A DNA stretch of 64,000 bases from Gonatopus flavifemur. Its lineage: Eukaryota > Arthropoda > Insecta > Hymenoptera > Dryinidae. Shown piece after piece: positions 1 through 10,694 of this stretch. Every line of letters begins with the position of its first letter. Position 1 is the stretch's first letter. Below the pieces are notes generated by a model. The model was given only the letters and a program-made list of their open reading frames with translations. It was not told the DNA's origin and did no database searches. Made by a program: the position numbers and the translations under genes. The stretch covers positions 248,001-312,000 of the forward strand of contig JAFFJZ010000094.1 in NCBI GenBank assembly GCA_018340375.1, given 5' to 3'.

Positions 1-490
1 TATCGTAGTGAATCCATTTTTCGTCACCAGTGACTATACGATGCAAAAAACTCTTTTTTTTATTCCTGGCAAGCAGCATTTCACTCATGCATAATCGGCG
101 TTCAACGTCTCTCGGCTTTAGTTCATATGGAACCCAATTTCCTTGTTTTTGAATCATTCCTTACGATTTTAAACGATGTGAAATTGCTTGTTGAGTCACT
201 TGTAGAGTAAGTGCAAGTTCTTTTTGCGTTTGGGACGAATCTTCCTCCAATAGTACTTCTAATTCCATGTCTTCGTACACTTTCGGCCTTCCACTGCGTT
301 CTTTGTCTTTAACGTCAAACTCACCGTTCTCAAACTTTTGAAACCATTCCTGACAACTTCTCTCACTTAAAGCAGCTTCACCATATGCTTCTAGAAGCAA
401 TCGATGCGCCTCAGCTGCAGATTTTTTCACATTAAAGAAGTAAATCAAAAGTTCCCGCAAATGATGCTTATTCGGAATAAAACTTGACAT
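1..490 (-). pseudogene. Mariner transposase, N-terminal half (Mos1/mauritiana-like), cut by window edge
   Basis: DNA transposase of the Tc1/mariner superfamily, which would cut and paste its own element at TA sites in the nucleus. The frame opens at 490 with MSSFIPNKHHLRELL and carries the paired helix-turn-helix DNA-binding region (residues about 5-110, with RSCQEWFQKFENGEFDV and KDKERSGRP). A single in-frame TAA sits where a leucine codon is expected, after HRLKS. The frame then resumes with GMIQKQGNWVPYEL and reaches IVTGDEKWIHYD, which holds the first catalytic Asp. The rest lies outside the window. The layout follows Mos1-type mariners closely, so the family call is firm. The nonsense codon makes this copy inactive unless the missing half changes the picture. 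Confidence 0.93.
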
Positions 491-1704
491 TTTTGCACGA
501 AAAAAATTACGTGATGCTGATACGGAATCACTAGTACTTTAAGGTTATGGTGTTGCCAGATGACTAAACTTGGGATATTACGTTTTACATCTGACAATTT
601 CTCCATAACCTTCTGGTGGGGCCATCTTTTGACAAACCGCGGAAACTTATTTGTACACCTGATATTTCTTTCAGATGATCCTGAACGATTCATAGAATCT
701 CTAAAGTACACGTCGACTTTGAAAATCGCTGATGATGCTTCGAGCAGAGTCCAAGGTACGGTATGCACCTTTGTTACCTTCCTTTTTCTAATTCCTCTTT
801 TCCTTCTCGCACACACTCCGAAACTATTGAGCATAACAACCGTGGAACTTCGCCGAATACAGCAAAAATCACAATCACGTGATTCCCCACTCCCATAATT
901 AAGAAATCTACACTCTTGTAAATAGAGCATGCATGATGCAAACATCAGAGTACATTTTTGGGATTTATTGCGGACACGTCTCGTGCAAGAGATCGTGTAA
1001 TCCGCGGCTTCACCGATATCAAAATTATACACTAATTTTTTAGTACCGTGACACCGTCTCACAAGTTCCACGTGTCGGTAACATTTTTCTTTGACATTTC
1101 CACCTTGTCTGAAGAACCGACCATTGACGCTCTCATATTATTTTCTTTATCTTCGCACTCAAAAATCATCTTTTGAGTTGGAGTTTGAATAGGAAAATAT
1201 CGTAGTATAAATTCAGTGCACGAACCACCATCCAAGTCGTGGGTTGTCGACTCCAAATTTCGACTTCAGCCTTGAAATTGTTCCTCATTGCGGTCCAATC
1301 CTCTACACTGTCCCCTTCAGGATCAGCTCCAGCAGGATCACCAGCGATTTTTCATAAACAACAAATAGTAAGACAAAAAAAACTGTATTACACACACAGA
1401 CACACACATCTTTACACACTCACGTCACTCCAAGTGTTAATGTCATTTTGTTCCTAATTCAACTTTGAATAGAAAAATATATTTGTCACTTACCTTACTT
1501 GATGATCTTTTTTTTACTTTCTCCAATCTGCACATCCTCATTTCGTTCGAATTTCATTCACAATCCTTTGAGAACTCACGTTGAAATTTTTGAGAATGCG
1601 ACTACGGTCGCCGCCCTAGGTCTTCTTTATAACCTTCGGTGAACTTAGAATCTGAACAAACCCACACAAGCGACTCGACCTAGCCGCTCAGGTCGTGTCG
1701 ACAA
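491..1704. other. Unassigned stretch with an unusually long minus-strand open frame (445-1071)
   Basis: No family recognised. The minus strand holds a 208-codon open frame (1071-445) overlapping the mariner 5' end, and the plus strand a 112-codon frame (560-898). A minus frame upstream (about 1340-1150) also reads smoothly and includes EDWTAMRNNFKAEVEIWS, suggesting exon-like remnants. None has motifs I can name, and the 208-codon frame lacks obvious domain structure, so I leave it as unassigned. Confidence 0.35.
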
Positions 1705-2270
1705 ATAAACAAATTTGTTGGAAAGTGAAATAGGTAAGAAAACCTTGTTTCACTACGTAACATCTATTAACACTCTACTAGATCCACGTTTCAAGGAACT
1801 GCATTTTGAAAATCCAATTTCACAAGCCAGAGCAATTTCATGGATTTCTTCTAAAATGAAGGAAATTGAAAAATTTCATCAATGTTGGTACATCTCAAAA
1901 TAATGATGATCTATGGAGCTTGGATGATACCATGACAAATGCACAATGTGCTCCACCAACTGATGATTCTCATAAAATTTGTGTAGAATCACGACAATTT
2001 TTTAACGCTCCTGTATGTTCTCGTGATAAGAATCCGTTTGCAGTTTGGGAATCACTCAAAGAAAATTATCCTAGAGTTTCTCAGGTCTCTAAAAATTATT
2101 TTCCTAGGATTGCAACATCTGTTCTCTCTGAACGGCTTTTCCCCAAAGCTGGAAATATAGTAAATGAACGTAGAAACAGGCTTTCAGGCGAACGACTTTC
2201 TGCTCTCATTCCTTTGAGTTCATTAGATGATTGTATTTGGTTTCCTCAATCTTCTAATAATTGTAGATGA
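1705..2270 (+). pseudogene. hAT transposase C-terminal fragment (dimerisation domain)
   Basis: The C-terminal end of an Ac-like hAT transposase. An upstream frame holds LLDPRFKELHF, the block before the dimerisation region. After a frameshift near 1890 the second frame carries NPFAVWESLKENYP and the hAT dimerisation signature ATSVLSERLFPKAGNIVNER followed by RNRLSGERLSALI. In this family the domain allows multimerisation and is needed for activity. The N-terminal BED finger and most of the catalytic core are missing, so this is a dead fragment. It abuts the 5'-truncated retrotransposon that starts near 2275, which may have inserted into or next to it. Confidence 0.88.
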
Positions 2271-2274
2271 ATGA

Positions 2275-2551
2275 TTATAACTTTCTCAGAGATTTTCATC
2301 AGTCATCTATTTGTGTTTCTTTTCCATCATCTCAGGATGTTATCAATATCTTGAAACGTAAATCTAATCACAATGGACCGTTTAAAATTTATCAAGATCG
2401 AACTGTTCGAAAGAGAAATTATTTAACCACGTTACGTGCGGAATTGAAGAACCTGATCGATGGTGGTGATACCAACAAAACAATCAAGTATATAAATGGA
2501 TTGCCAACGATTGTTGACACGCGTACTGTGCCCCAGAAAAAAAACCTATAA
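2275..2551 (+). pseudogene. ORF1 C-terminal fragment, family A
   Basis: Only the last 90 or so residues of the RNA-binding ORF1 protein remain. They align with the end of family B ORF1: a GPFKIYQDRT block against GPVKISLDRT, then KTIKYINGLPTIV against KTIRYLNGVPKIV, and both end in KKNL or QKNL. This corresponds to the C-terminal domain following the RRM-like region in L1-style ORF1 proteins. The N-terminal coiled coil and RRM are absent through 5' truncation. An A-run lies just before the stop and may link this frame to ORF2. Confidence 0.75.
2539..2545 (+). promoter_or_regulatory. Candidate -1 frameshift slippery heptamer AAAAAAC
   Basis: The heptamer fits X XXY YYZ in the ORF1 frame (last A of one codon, then AAA AAC), two codons before the ORF1 stop at 2549-2551. 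ORF2 lies in the -1 frame, is open from the heptamer onward, and has no ATG near its start (it reads KKPITHPLIYYQNVRG). Family B has the same heptamer in the same phase. Confidence 0.55.
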
Positions 2552-5402
2552 CTCACCCTTTGATATACTATCAGAATGTTCGTGGTCTTCGTACTAAACT
2601 TCAAGATTTGCAAATTTCACTTTCATCTCTCACTTCTACGTATGATGTCATTATCTTCTCTGAAACCTGGTTAACGGATAACATATCTGATGAAGAATTG
2701 TCCTTTAATGATTATGTCTTGTATCGGTTGGACAGGAGCAGGCGCACCAGTGTTTTTTCTCGAGGAGGTGGTGTGCTGATTGCGGTCAAAAAGTATTTGA
2801 ATAGTGCATTGGTTGATTTGCCGCCTACTAGCGTGGAACATATTCTTGTCAAGTTGCAGTTTAATTCGAAGTCTGTTTTTATTGGAGCAAGTTACTTCCC
2901 CCCTGCCTCATCATCATCTTTTTACCTTGAACATTGTGTGTCTCTGGCCGAGGTACTGTGTCAGGATTATGATTCTTCAATTTTCCTCTTCGGTGACTAC
3001 AATCTTCCGCATGTGGTTTGGCGCAATGACGACTCTTCTCTAACGGCATCGTTTCGTCCTGGTGTGACACTGAATGAAAGGTCTGCGGTGAAGATTTTGA
3101 CTCAATATTTCAACTATTTTGGTTTATATCAAAAAAACAATATTTACAATGATTTCAATGGTATGCTGGACTTGATTTTTACCACCGATGAGTATGTTGA
3201 AACTATTAGTCCGGTTGATTACCTCCTACATTGTGATGTTTATCATCCCCCTATCGAAATTAGATTGTATTCTCTTTCATTGAGATCTTTGTCTTGTACC
3301 GACACGTACCGGTACAATTATAAATTGGCTGATTTTTTTTCTATTCGGCAGCATTTGAATCAAATTGATTGGGATTTGGAGTTCAAATGCATGGATGTAA
3401 ATACTGCTATTAGTTTTTTGTATGATCAACTTTCTGTGGCTATTGAGTTGTACGTTCCGAAAACATTGATCAAAAGATCTATTTATCCTCTTTGGTTTAC
3501 TCCTGAGCTCAAAAAATTAATTAGAAGAAAGAAAGTTGCCCATATGATTTACAAATCGTCTTATAGTCGCGGCGATTATTTAGCGTTCTCTTTATTGCGT
3601 GCTCAATGTAAATCACGAGCTCGGGCTTGTTATTCAAATTACATTCGCCAAGTTGAGACTAATATTTAAAAGGATGTTAAATCTTTTTGAATTTTGTTAA
3701 CAGTAAGCGTTCATTTAATGACTTACCTAGTACTATCATGTTAAATAATGTCGTTGCTGACTCTGCAGCTGGAATGGCTAACCTTTTTGCTGATCACTTT
3801 TCATCGGTTTTTGCTTCACATAACTCGGTTAATGTTAACCATTCTAGACATGATATGTCATTCAACATGCTTTCTGATTTGGATATTACCATAGGAGAGA
3901 TCTACTCTGTTCTTGATTCGTTAGATACGAGCAAGGGCCCAGGATTTGATGGCCTTCCGCCGTTGCTGTTCAAGTCTTGCAAATTTATTCTTTCTCGACC
4001 GCTTTGGCTTATCTTTAATAAATCTCTTTCTTCCGGATGTTTCCCTGCTGAATTGAAGACGAGCCTGATCTCTCCTATTTTCAAGCATGGTAATAAACTG
4101 GATGCTAAGAATTATAGACCTATAAGTATTTCAAATGTTATGTCTAAGATTTTTGAGCGCGTGGTTGTTGACAAGATTACTCCTTTGTTGTCTCCTCTTA
4201 TCATCCCGGAACAACATGGTTTCATGTCAATGAGGTCTACTACTACGAATTTGGCTGCTTTCTGTAATTACACCACCATTGCGCTGGAGAATAACTCACA
4301 AGTTGATGTTATTTACACTGATTCCAGTAAAGCGTTTGATACTGTATCTCACAGCGTTCTTCTATCTAAGTTGAGTAGCTTTGGAATATCTGGTAATCTG
4401 AAACTTTGGTTCCAGAGTTACTTAACTGATCGGGTGCAGATGGTAAAAGTTCGGAACTGTTTTTCTGAACCGATTATACCTTCTTCGGGAGTGCCCCAGG
4501 GATCCCACCTTGGTCCACTTTTATTTTTGCTATTCATAAATGACATTGGGCAGGTTCTCAATGATTGTGATTTCCTGTTATTTGCTGATGATCTAAAAAT
4601 CTTCAAGAACATAAAATGTCTTGCGGATGTTCATCACTTACAGTCAGTATTATCGAGATTAGATTCTTGGTGCACCCGTAATTCTCTGCATCTGAACTTG
4701 GAAAAATGCTGTGTAATGAGAATCTCGCGGTCAAGAAATCCTCTCATATTCTCCTACTAGATTGCGAATATCACATTGAATACTGTTAAATCTTATGTTG
4801 ATCTTGGTGTAACTATAAATGATGAATTGGATTTTTCTGAGCATTCTGTGAAAGCTTGTGGTACTGCGATGAGAAATCTCGGCTTCTTCAAAAGATTTTC
4901 CAGTGATTTCAAAGATGTTAGGTCATTAAAAGTACTATATTCCTCTTCAATTAGACCCCATCTTGAATATGCGTCCCCTATCTGGTCTCCGTACTTAAAG
5001 AAGGATATTAGAATGATTGAGAGTGTGCAACACAAGTTTTTACGCTTTGCCGCTTTTAGAATAGGCTGTCCTATGAGATATTCTGACCATGATTACTCCA
5101 GAATTCTTCACAGAATGAATTCAACTACCCTCGAAGAGCGGAGACAAATGAATGATGTCCTATTTCTTTTTAAATCGATTAATGGTTTTCTTGATTGCGA
5201 GTCATTGCTGAGTAAAGTTAATTTCAACATCCCCGGTAGACCAGTGAGGAGAGCGCTTTTATTCAGACCTGTACAATTTAAATCAAGATTTGGAAATTAT
5301 GATCCGATTTCTCGCATTTGTGAATTAGCAAATAATTTCGACCGGTCGATGGGATTGTTTGGTGTTTCCTTGAAGCGGTTTAAACTGTCGGTTAATGCAT
5401 GA
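2540..5402 (+). pseudogene. ORF2: endonuclease plus reverse transcriptase, family A
   Basis: Target-primed retrotransposition enzyme. Its AP-endonuclease-like domain (about 2560-3270) shows YYQNVRGLRTK, FSETWLTD, FLFGDYNLP, LDLIFT and a CDVYHPPI block. The reverse transcriptase (about 3900-4640) shows the A motif in YTDSSKAFDTV, then SGVPQGSHLGPLL and the catalytic box LLFADDLKIF. The C-terminal part contains SSSIRPHLEYASPIWSP and VQHKFLRFAAFR, usual in Jockey-type ORF2. Lesions: TAA at 3667-3669, loss of one base near 3692 (a Trp-Asn step in family B), and TAG at 4758-4760 in an otherwise continuous frame. There is no ATG at the 5' end. The copy is inactive but only lightly decayed. Confidence 0.93.
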
Positions 5403-5476
5403 CTATATTGTAATTGTATTTTATGCGTCTGCGGACGCTGTCTTGTATTGACTCTGTATTTACTTTTTATATCAAA

Positions 5477-5488
5477 GGGTGCTAACCC
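5477..5488 (+). other. 3' UTR hairpin, family A
   Basis: GGGT pairs with ACCC across a GCTA loop, directly upstream of the poly-A tail. Family B has GGGC pairing with GCCC at the same place. The retained pairing despite sequence change suggests an RNA stem used in 3'-end recognition. Confidence 0.5.
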
Positions 5489-5519
5489 GTGTATTGAAAT
5501 AAAAAAAAAATAAAAAAAA

Positions 5520-6276
5520 AAAGGAAAATATGAAACAAACTTTATAAACAAATTTTTACAGCGTAGAAATCTCTACAGCTCATTATACAGGCTCTGGAAT
5601 TCGATCCTCCAAAAATCGATTCGATCGAAAATCGATTTATTCTACCGATTAATCGGTTAATCGAGATCGGAAATTGTTCGATGTATCGATCTCCCAAGAT
5701 CGATGTTTTTGGAAGATCGGCCACCATTGATTTACAATTCACAATGCGAAAAATGTTCATGTATAATCTTCCATCATTCATACTGAATTGAGTATATCAT
5801 AACCTGAAAATATGCTGTCAAACGTGCATGAACTGTGCAGCAAGTACAGCTATCTTGACTCACTTCCGTCCCAAATTACTCGTTTGTATTGTGGATTCAA
5901 CCAAATGACAGTTGAATTGATCAGCTTTGACAACACATTTCGTGTTTTTCAGGTCATAACCTTGATTTCTCATCAATTATGGGAAATTATACAACCTAAT
6001 GACTCTCAGTGTATGTGATTATTCCATGGATATCAGTTTCGTTTTTGGATTGGACTGCTAATAAAATTTGGTGTACCAATGATGTGGGAAAAACCGTTTT
6101 GTCATGCAATCGATTGCTATTTTTGTCTAAGGAAACAGAAAGGTTTTGGAAAGAATATGCGATGGGATCACGCGAATGTACAATCTGTCACGTTCTCAAT
6201 ACCACACTCAGATACACTTGTCATTCCGAGATGTCCCAAATCACCTATCCTTGATATTGGTAACAATTTATTATAA
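5520..6276. other. Unassigned; short CGAT-rich patch
   Basis: No gene recognised. Between about 5597 and 5720 the word CGAT or ATCGAT recurs many times in both orientations (ATCGATTCGATCG, ATCGATTTAT, GATCGATG), giving a local self-complementary patch. Short overlapping frames after 5812 look like noise or the decayed upstream part of the fragment at 6277. Confidence 0.4.
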
Positions 6277-7192
6277 GATACGGAAACGAATAGTGATAGC
6301 GATGTTGATGCTACTGAAAAGCATCATCTTTCAATTCAAAGTGAGTTGAATGATTGGGTGAGAGATTTGGACTTTTCAAAAGAGGCAGCAGAATTGCATG
6401 CATCTCGGATGAAACAATATTACTTTTTGGCTGGAAATGTTAGAATGACGTATCACAGAGACCGTGACAAGGTTTACTAAAAGTATTATGAGAAGAGAGA
6501 TCGAATATGCTTATGCCAGAACATTTCTTGTTTGTTCGAGGGACTCAAACAGTCATATAATGCAAAAGATTGGCGGTTCTTCATTGACAGTAATAAAAAC
6601 AGTTCAAAAGCAGTTTTTTCGCATAACGGAAACGAAAAACCGTCGACACCCATCGCACATGCTGTGAATATTGAAGAATCTCCTGAAACTGAATTGTCAA
6701 ATCATTGGCCTCAATGGAGTACGAGAAGCGGGATTGGAAGATTGGTTCTGATTTGAAAGTAGTGGGCATGCTCTCTGGAATGCAGCAAGGATACAGGACA
6801 TATTGTTGTTTCCTATGTCTCTGGGATAGTCGTGATCGCGAACATCATTATGAATAAAACAATGGCTGGGAAGAAAAAACCATACGGTGGGTGAGAATAA
6901 TGTCAAATATGTGCCTCTCGTGAAAAAAGGAAACATTATTCTCTCACCATCATACATCAAACTGGGGCTTCTAAGAAACTTCATGAAAGCGTTAAACAAA
7001 AAAGGGCAAGCATTCACTCATCTAAGAATCCTGTTTGAAAATCTCTCTACCGTGAAAATCAAAGAACGGGTACCCGTTACTCCACGAATAAGAAAACTGA
7101 TGAAAGGTAAAAAATTTCCGACATATTCGCCCCCTCATGAAACTGAATTCGTTTCTATGGAGCTCGAACTGCCTCTCTTTGCGTGCAACTAA
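6277..7192 (+). pseudogene. Decayed copy of a multi-copy insect TE-like protein family
   Basis: I recognise this from memory as a repeated, uncharacterised protein family annotated many times in arthropod genomes; it has no accepted name I can give. Visible blocks in order: SELNDWVRDLDFSKEAAEL, YNAKDWRFFIDSNKNSSKA, VFSHNGNEKPSTPIAHAV, then in another frame KVVGMLSGMQQGYR with FLCLWDSRDREHHYE, and in a third frame LSPSYIKLGLLRNFMKALN followed by TPRIRKLMKG. At least three frame changes and a TAA near 6478 break it. The CxxC-like FLC-LW-DSR block and the phage-like copy number suggest a transposase-related origin, but function is unknown. The downstream half of the protein is not visible. Confidence 0.65.
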
Positions 7193-8596
7193 AAAATCCA
7201 CCTTGTGGATTCACAACCCGAAAGAATTTCCAAAATGACTTATGGTCCAACGTTCGAGGGACGAGGTACGTCAAGGTAATCGAAATGAGAAAATCGCCAT
7301 CAATTTGGGAGGAAAAATTTATTTTATAACATCCATGAACTTCCTTTATGAGAATTCCCCCTCCTTCGGTGGCGGTGCTTCATTGGTAAGCGCCTTTAAC
7401 AAATGAAAACCCCAGAAAATGTTCAACAAAATCTGACAATGTTTTCACCGCGACATTAGGTTCGTTTTGAAATACTTAGATTGGTTAGTCAAAGAACGTG
7501 AAACACATCTCCTTACTCACGTAGACCACCCTCAACACAACTTGCAATGAGTTTGATGTGGGTTGGCCTATGTGAGAGTATCAATAAGATGATTGAATGA
7601 CTCTATACGTCCATGTCGCAATGACAGAAAGTCAAGAGTATTCGCTGTGAAGTAAAAGAACTATGAGGCCTTACCCCTCTCCATTTAGCATTTGATCAAG
7701 TCAAAACAAGGATTAAATACACAAGAAAATTATCGAGATGTAATTCAGTTCGATGTTTTGTCGACTTGGACCCCTTATTGCAATATTGGAAGTTCATTAT
7801 GAATCATGTGCAAATCAAACATCTATCGGATTTGTTGCTAAGTTTTTATGTCGAATGATCTCATCGAAGAGATCAATCGCATGAATGAATCAAAAACACC
7901 TTGTGTTATCATTGGCTTATTATTCGTGCCTCTCGATACCTCAGTTTGAATTCAAATCCAACTGTGATTTGATTCCAATTAGAAAAGGTTTAATTATATG
8001 TACTGGCTCTTTAAACTTTCTTCGATTGCAAAGTATTATTTTGACGCGTTGTTTCCTTTTTCTCTGGAATCCATCTAATGCATTCACACATGATTCTTTT
8101 TTTCTTCTCGTAGTTTCGTCGATCAAACTCTCTTATGTCATCGTCGTACACATTCGACGACTGTGTGTGGTTCAACACATGCGACGTTCGTGCGTACTGT
8201 GAATTGACGTTTTTTCTATATAGGTTTGGTCGACCAAACTTTTTTATGTACAATCCAACTATCGATATGTGATTTTAGAATCTTTATGCATGGATTTTGA
8301 ATATCGCACGGCGTTGTAACCGTACGAATATTCTATCATATTCGTACCGTTACAAGTTGCTGTCGAACTTGGAGAGCTGGTGAACCCGAAATTGCTGAAG
8401 GATCTATTCTGAACGTTCCGGTGAATGAATTTTTTTTTCTGTGTTACATACTGTGGTTGTTTTTGGCAGTAGAAGTTGGATAAGTATATTATTTGGAAAG
8501 GAAACTGATAATACAATGGTATAACAGTTTATACAGTCTTCGAAGCATTTGAATGAATGAAAAAATTCATGATGTCACAAATTATTTCATTTCCAG
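7193..8596. other. No recognisable gene
   Basis: About 1.4 kb of AT-rich sequence with only short overlapping frames (for example 7885-8202 plus and 8253-8011 minus) that lack motifs. It may hold degraded parts of the TE-like genes on either side. Confidence 0.4.
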
Positions 8597-8853
8597 ACTC
8601 TCGCCGACTTGGAACCAAAATATGACCAACGACGTGAAAAATTACGAGAGTATTAACCCACTCAGCAATCAATTGTCATCGCGATTGGAACTTTCGAGGA
8701 CATGACTGCAAGCTACGTATTTATCAACAACTACAGACACGAATGTCGAAGTGTGCATCATGCAGTTGATCGGTGTTTCACATCCTTTTTTGCCTTGAAC
8801 GCCGATTTTCCATCGGATTCGAGACCAGTATAGGAATTTTCGCAACGCTAATA
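8597..8853 (+). pseudogene. C-terminal fragment of a TE-like zinc-finger protein family
   Basis: The plus frame reads TLADLEPKYDQRREKLREY, a TAA, then QQSIVIAIGTFEDM, TASYVFINNYRHECRSVHHA and VDRCFTSFFALNADFPSDS, followed by a TAG where Trp is expected. From memory this matches the C-terminal region of uncharacterised C2H2 plus transposase-like proteins seen in many copies in insects. An acceptor-like TTTCCAG immediately precedes the block at 8590-8596. Two nonsense codons mark it as dead. It may belong with the zinc-finger piece at 9178 or with the body at 14786-17100; order and spacing do not settle this. Confidence 0.5.
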
Positions 8854-9177
8854 CGGAATTCCATTCCTCAGGAGGCAGAGAACTAGTATCATCGCGGAAG
8901 TGATATGGAATAAAGTACGAAAGGAATGGGTGCAAATTGATCCTTGTATTCGCTTAGGCGTACTGAACTCAGTATGGTAGAGCAGCTGGATTTTTTCGTT
9001 CATGGTTCTTTCATTTCTTAACAGAGTTTGAATCAAAAGTTATTATTTTGAAAATATGAATTGGCGCTGGAAAATTCGACTTTCGAATTTAAAAAGCCGC
9101 GAAATAAGTATCAATGTACATTCTTGTCTTGTCATTGGTATTCCATTGACACATTCTGATATGACAAGCATTGAATA

Positions 9178-9573
9178 GTGAAGCGAAACATTCTCTCATC
9201 GGGATATCGAACAGAATTCACCATGCCGAAGGGTTCGTCTGCTCATTGTGGGCGAATGGTATCATCTCAACATTTATTAATACACTTGAAGGCTCAGCAT
9301 GATGTAGGAAGATTGATATCTCCAAATGTATCATGCAACATTGATGACTACAATAGATTATTTCCCAGTAAACAGAGTTTGAACCAGAGGGTTCCGCCCT
9401 CTGACTGCTTCGCTTCACTCAGCAGTCCGACCCCCTTCGAAATTCGCTTCGCTGATTTGAAATGGATCGTAGCCCGCATATGCTTGCTCCGCTCGCATTT
9501 TGAACAATCCAGATATCCAGGGATATATGAAAAGGCACTCATCGATTTTCCACTCAATCAAGGAACTTTGTAA
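9178..9573 (+). pseudogene. C2H2 zinc-finger fragment interrupted by a GC-rich insertion
   Basis: The 131-codon frame carries the finger-like HCGRMVSSQHLLIHLKAQHD (a Cys and His spacing that has lost its first Cys) and CNIDDYNRLFPSKQSLNQ, which looks like the second, CNxDYxRxFxxKxSxxRH finger. These resemble the N-terminal finger pair of the TE-like family whose body is at 14786-17100. From about 9383 to 9500 the base composition changes abruptly: repeated TTCGCTTC and GCTCCGCTCGC words replace the expected sequence while the frame happens to stay open. That patch looks inserted. A split of one original gene by the repeats and transposon at 9.6-14.5 kb is possible but unproven. Confidence 0.45.
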
Positions 9574-9954
9574 ATATAATATTCAGAAAGCCTGAAAATT
9601 ATCGCATACCATCCTTCATACCATCTCCAAATGATTCAGAAACATGTGCCTGGAGAACTGCAGAATTTCAACTGGCCTGGTGAAGATGAAGCCTGGAGGC
9701 GCGACGAAAGCGTAAGCTGAAACTCATTTGAGCGTAATAACTGTAACGAAGAGTTATTTAGGCGTAATTTAGGAATAAATCGGAATATTTTCAGGCTTAA
9801 CTCGTTTCAATAGCCACTTCCTTCGCTTTTCGATTCTCACTAGTGTGCAGTTGTCATAACGTCAATCAGCGCTTGAACAGTTTTCGGATGCAGTGAAGCT
9901 TACACGGGAAGATCCAAATTATTATTTTCTCTCAACATTGGAGCCCAGATTTTG
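9574..9954. other. Spacer with a MITE-like start near 9678
   Basis: The sequence from about 9678 (CCTGGTGAAGATGAAGCCTG, then ACGAAAGCGTAAG) resembles the start of the CCCTGGT-type MITEs at 42033 and 47343. No matching right end is clear. The rest is unassigned. Confidence 0.3.
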
Positions 9955-10530
9955 ATGCAGTATCCTTGAAAATCCCTAGAACTCGCGTTACATATAACAA
10001 TTAAATTCTGTTCATCAGAGCCAGGATGACTATATTCACGCGTGCCATATTGGATTCGCCATCTTGAATTCGTTTTCGAGGTCAGATTCGGATTCCTCAC
10101 CCTTCAAAACTCCTAGGACCCGTGTTCCATATAAATCTGTCCACAAATGCGGAGTTGACTAAATTCACGTCCGTCATCTTGGATTCGCCATCATGAATTC
10201 GGGATTCGACCCCAGATTCGAATTCAGCACCGTCGGAAACCCCTAGAACCCATGTTTCATATAAGTCTGGACATGAATGCAAAATCGACTAGATTCACGT
10301 CCGCCATGTTGCGAATGCCATCTTGAATTCGTTTTTCGTCGTCAAATTCTAATTCCTCACCCTCGGAACCCCCTGGAACCCATGTTTCATATAAATCTGT
10401 CCACAAATGCGAAATCGACTGAATTCACGTCGGCCATCTCGGATCCACCATCTTGGATTCTGGGTATGACCCCAGATTCGGATTCAGCACCCTCGAAAAC
10501 CCTCAGGACCAATGTTTCATAATAATGCAT
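9955..10530 (+). repeat. Satellite-like tandem array, unit about 130 bp, 4-5 units
   Basis: The phrase CCCATGTTTCATATAA recurs at about 10246, 10376 and, diverged, 10114 and 10505, giving a period near 130 bp. Each unit holds GTCCGCCATCTTGGATTCGC and a following CCATCTTGAATTCG. The units are diverged, so the array is old. The same family occurs inverted at 18275-19000. Confidence 0.8.
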
Positions 10531-10694
10531 AGATTGAAGCCAAGATAACGAATATTCAAAGGCTGCGGAGAAAATGACACATATATATACAGGGTGGTCC
10601 ATTTGAAGTGATATAGTCAAATATCTCGGGAACTAGTGGAGATAGAGAAAAATGTCCCATATAAAAAGTTTTGGGTTCTAAGGGAGAAGTACGA

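Larger units (their letters stand above)
2275..5519 (+). mobile_element. Jockey-like non-LTR retrotransposon, family A (5'-truncated)
   Basis: APE-type non-LTR element: the tail of ORF1, then ORF2 (endonuclease, reverse transcriptase and C-terminal region, no RNase H seen), a roughly 75-bp 3' UTR and a poly-A tail (about 5500-5519). It starts in mid ORF1, as expected from incomplete target-primed reverse transcription. A second, 3'-terminal fragment of the same family lies at 49692-50055, and family B (50340-54070) is a diverged relative. The clade label (Jockey versus CR1-like) is from memory of motif style, not from a tree. Confidence 0.9.

Noticed and set aside
7885..8253. Overlapping plus and minus frames of 80-105 codons
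   Set aside because: No motifs and mutually overlapping on both strands.
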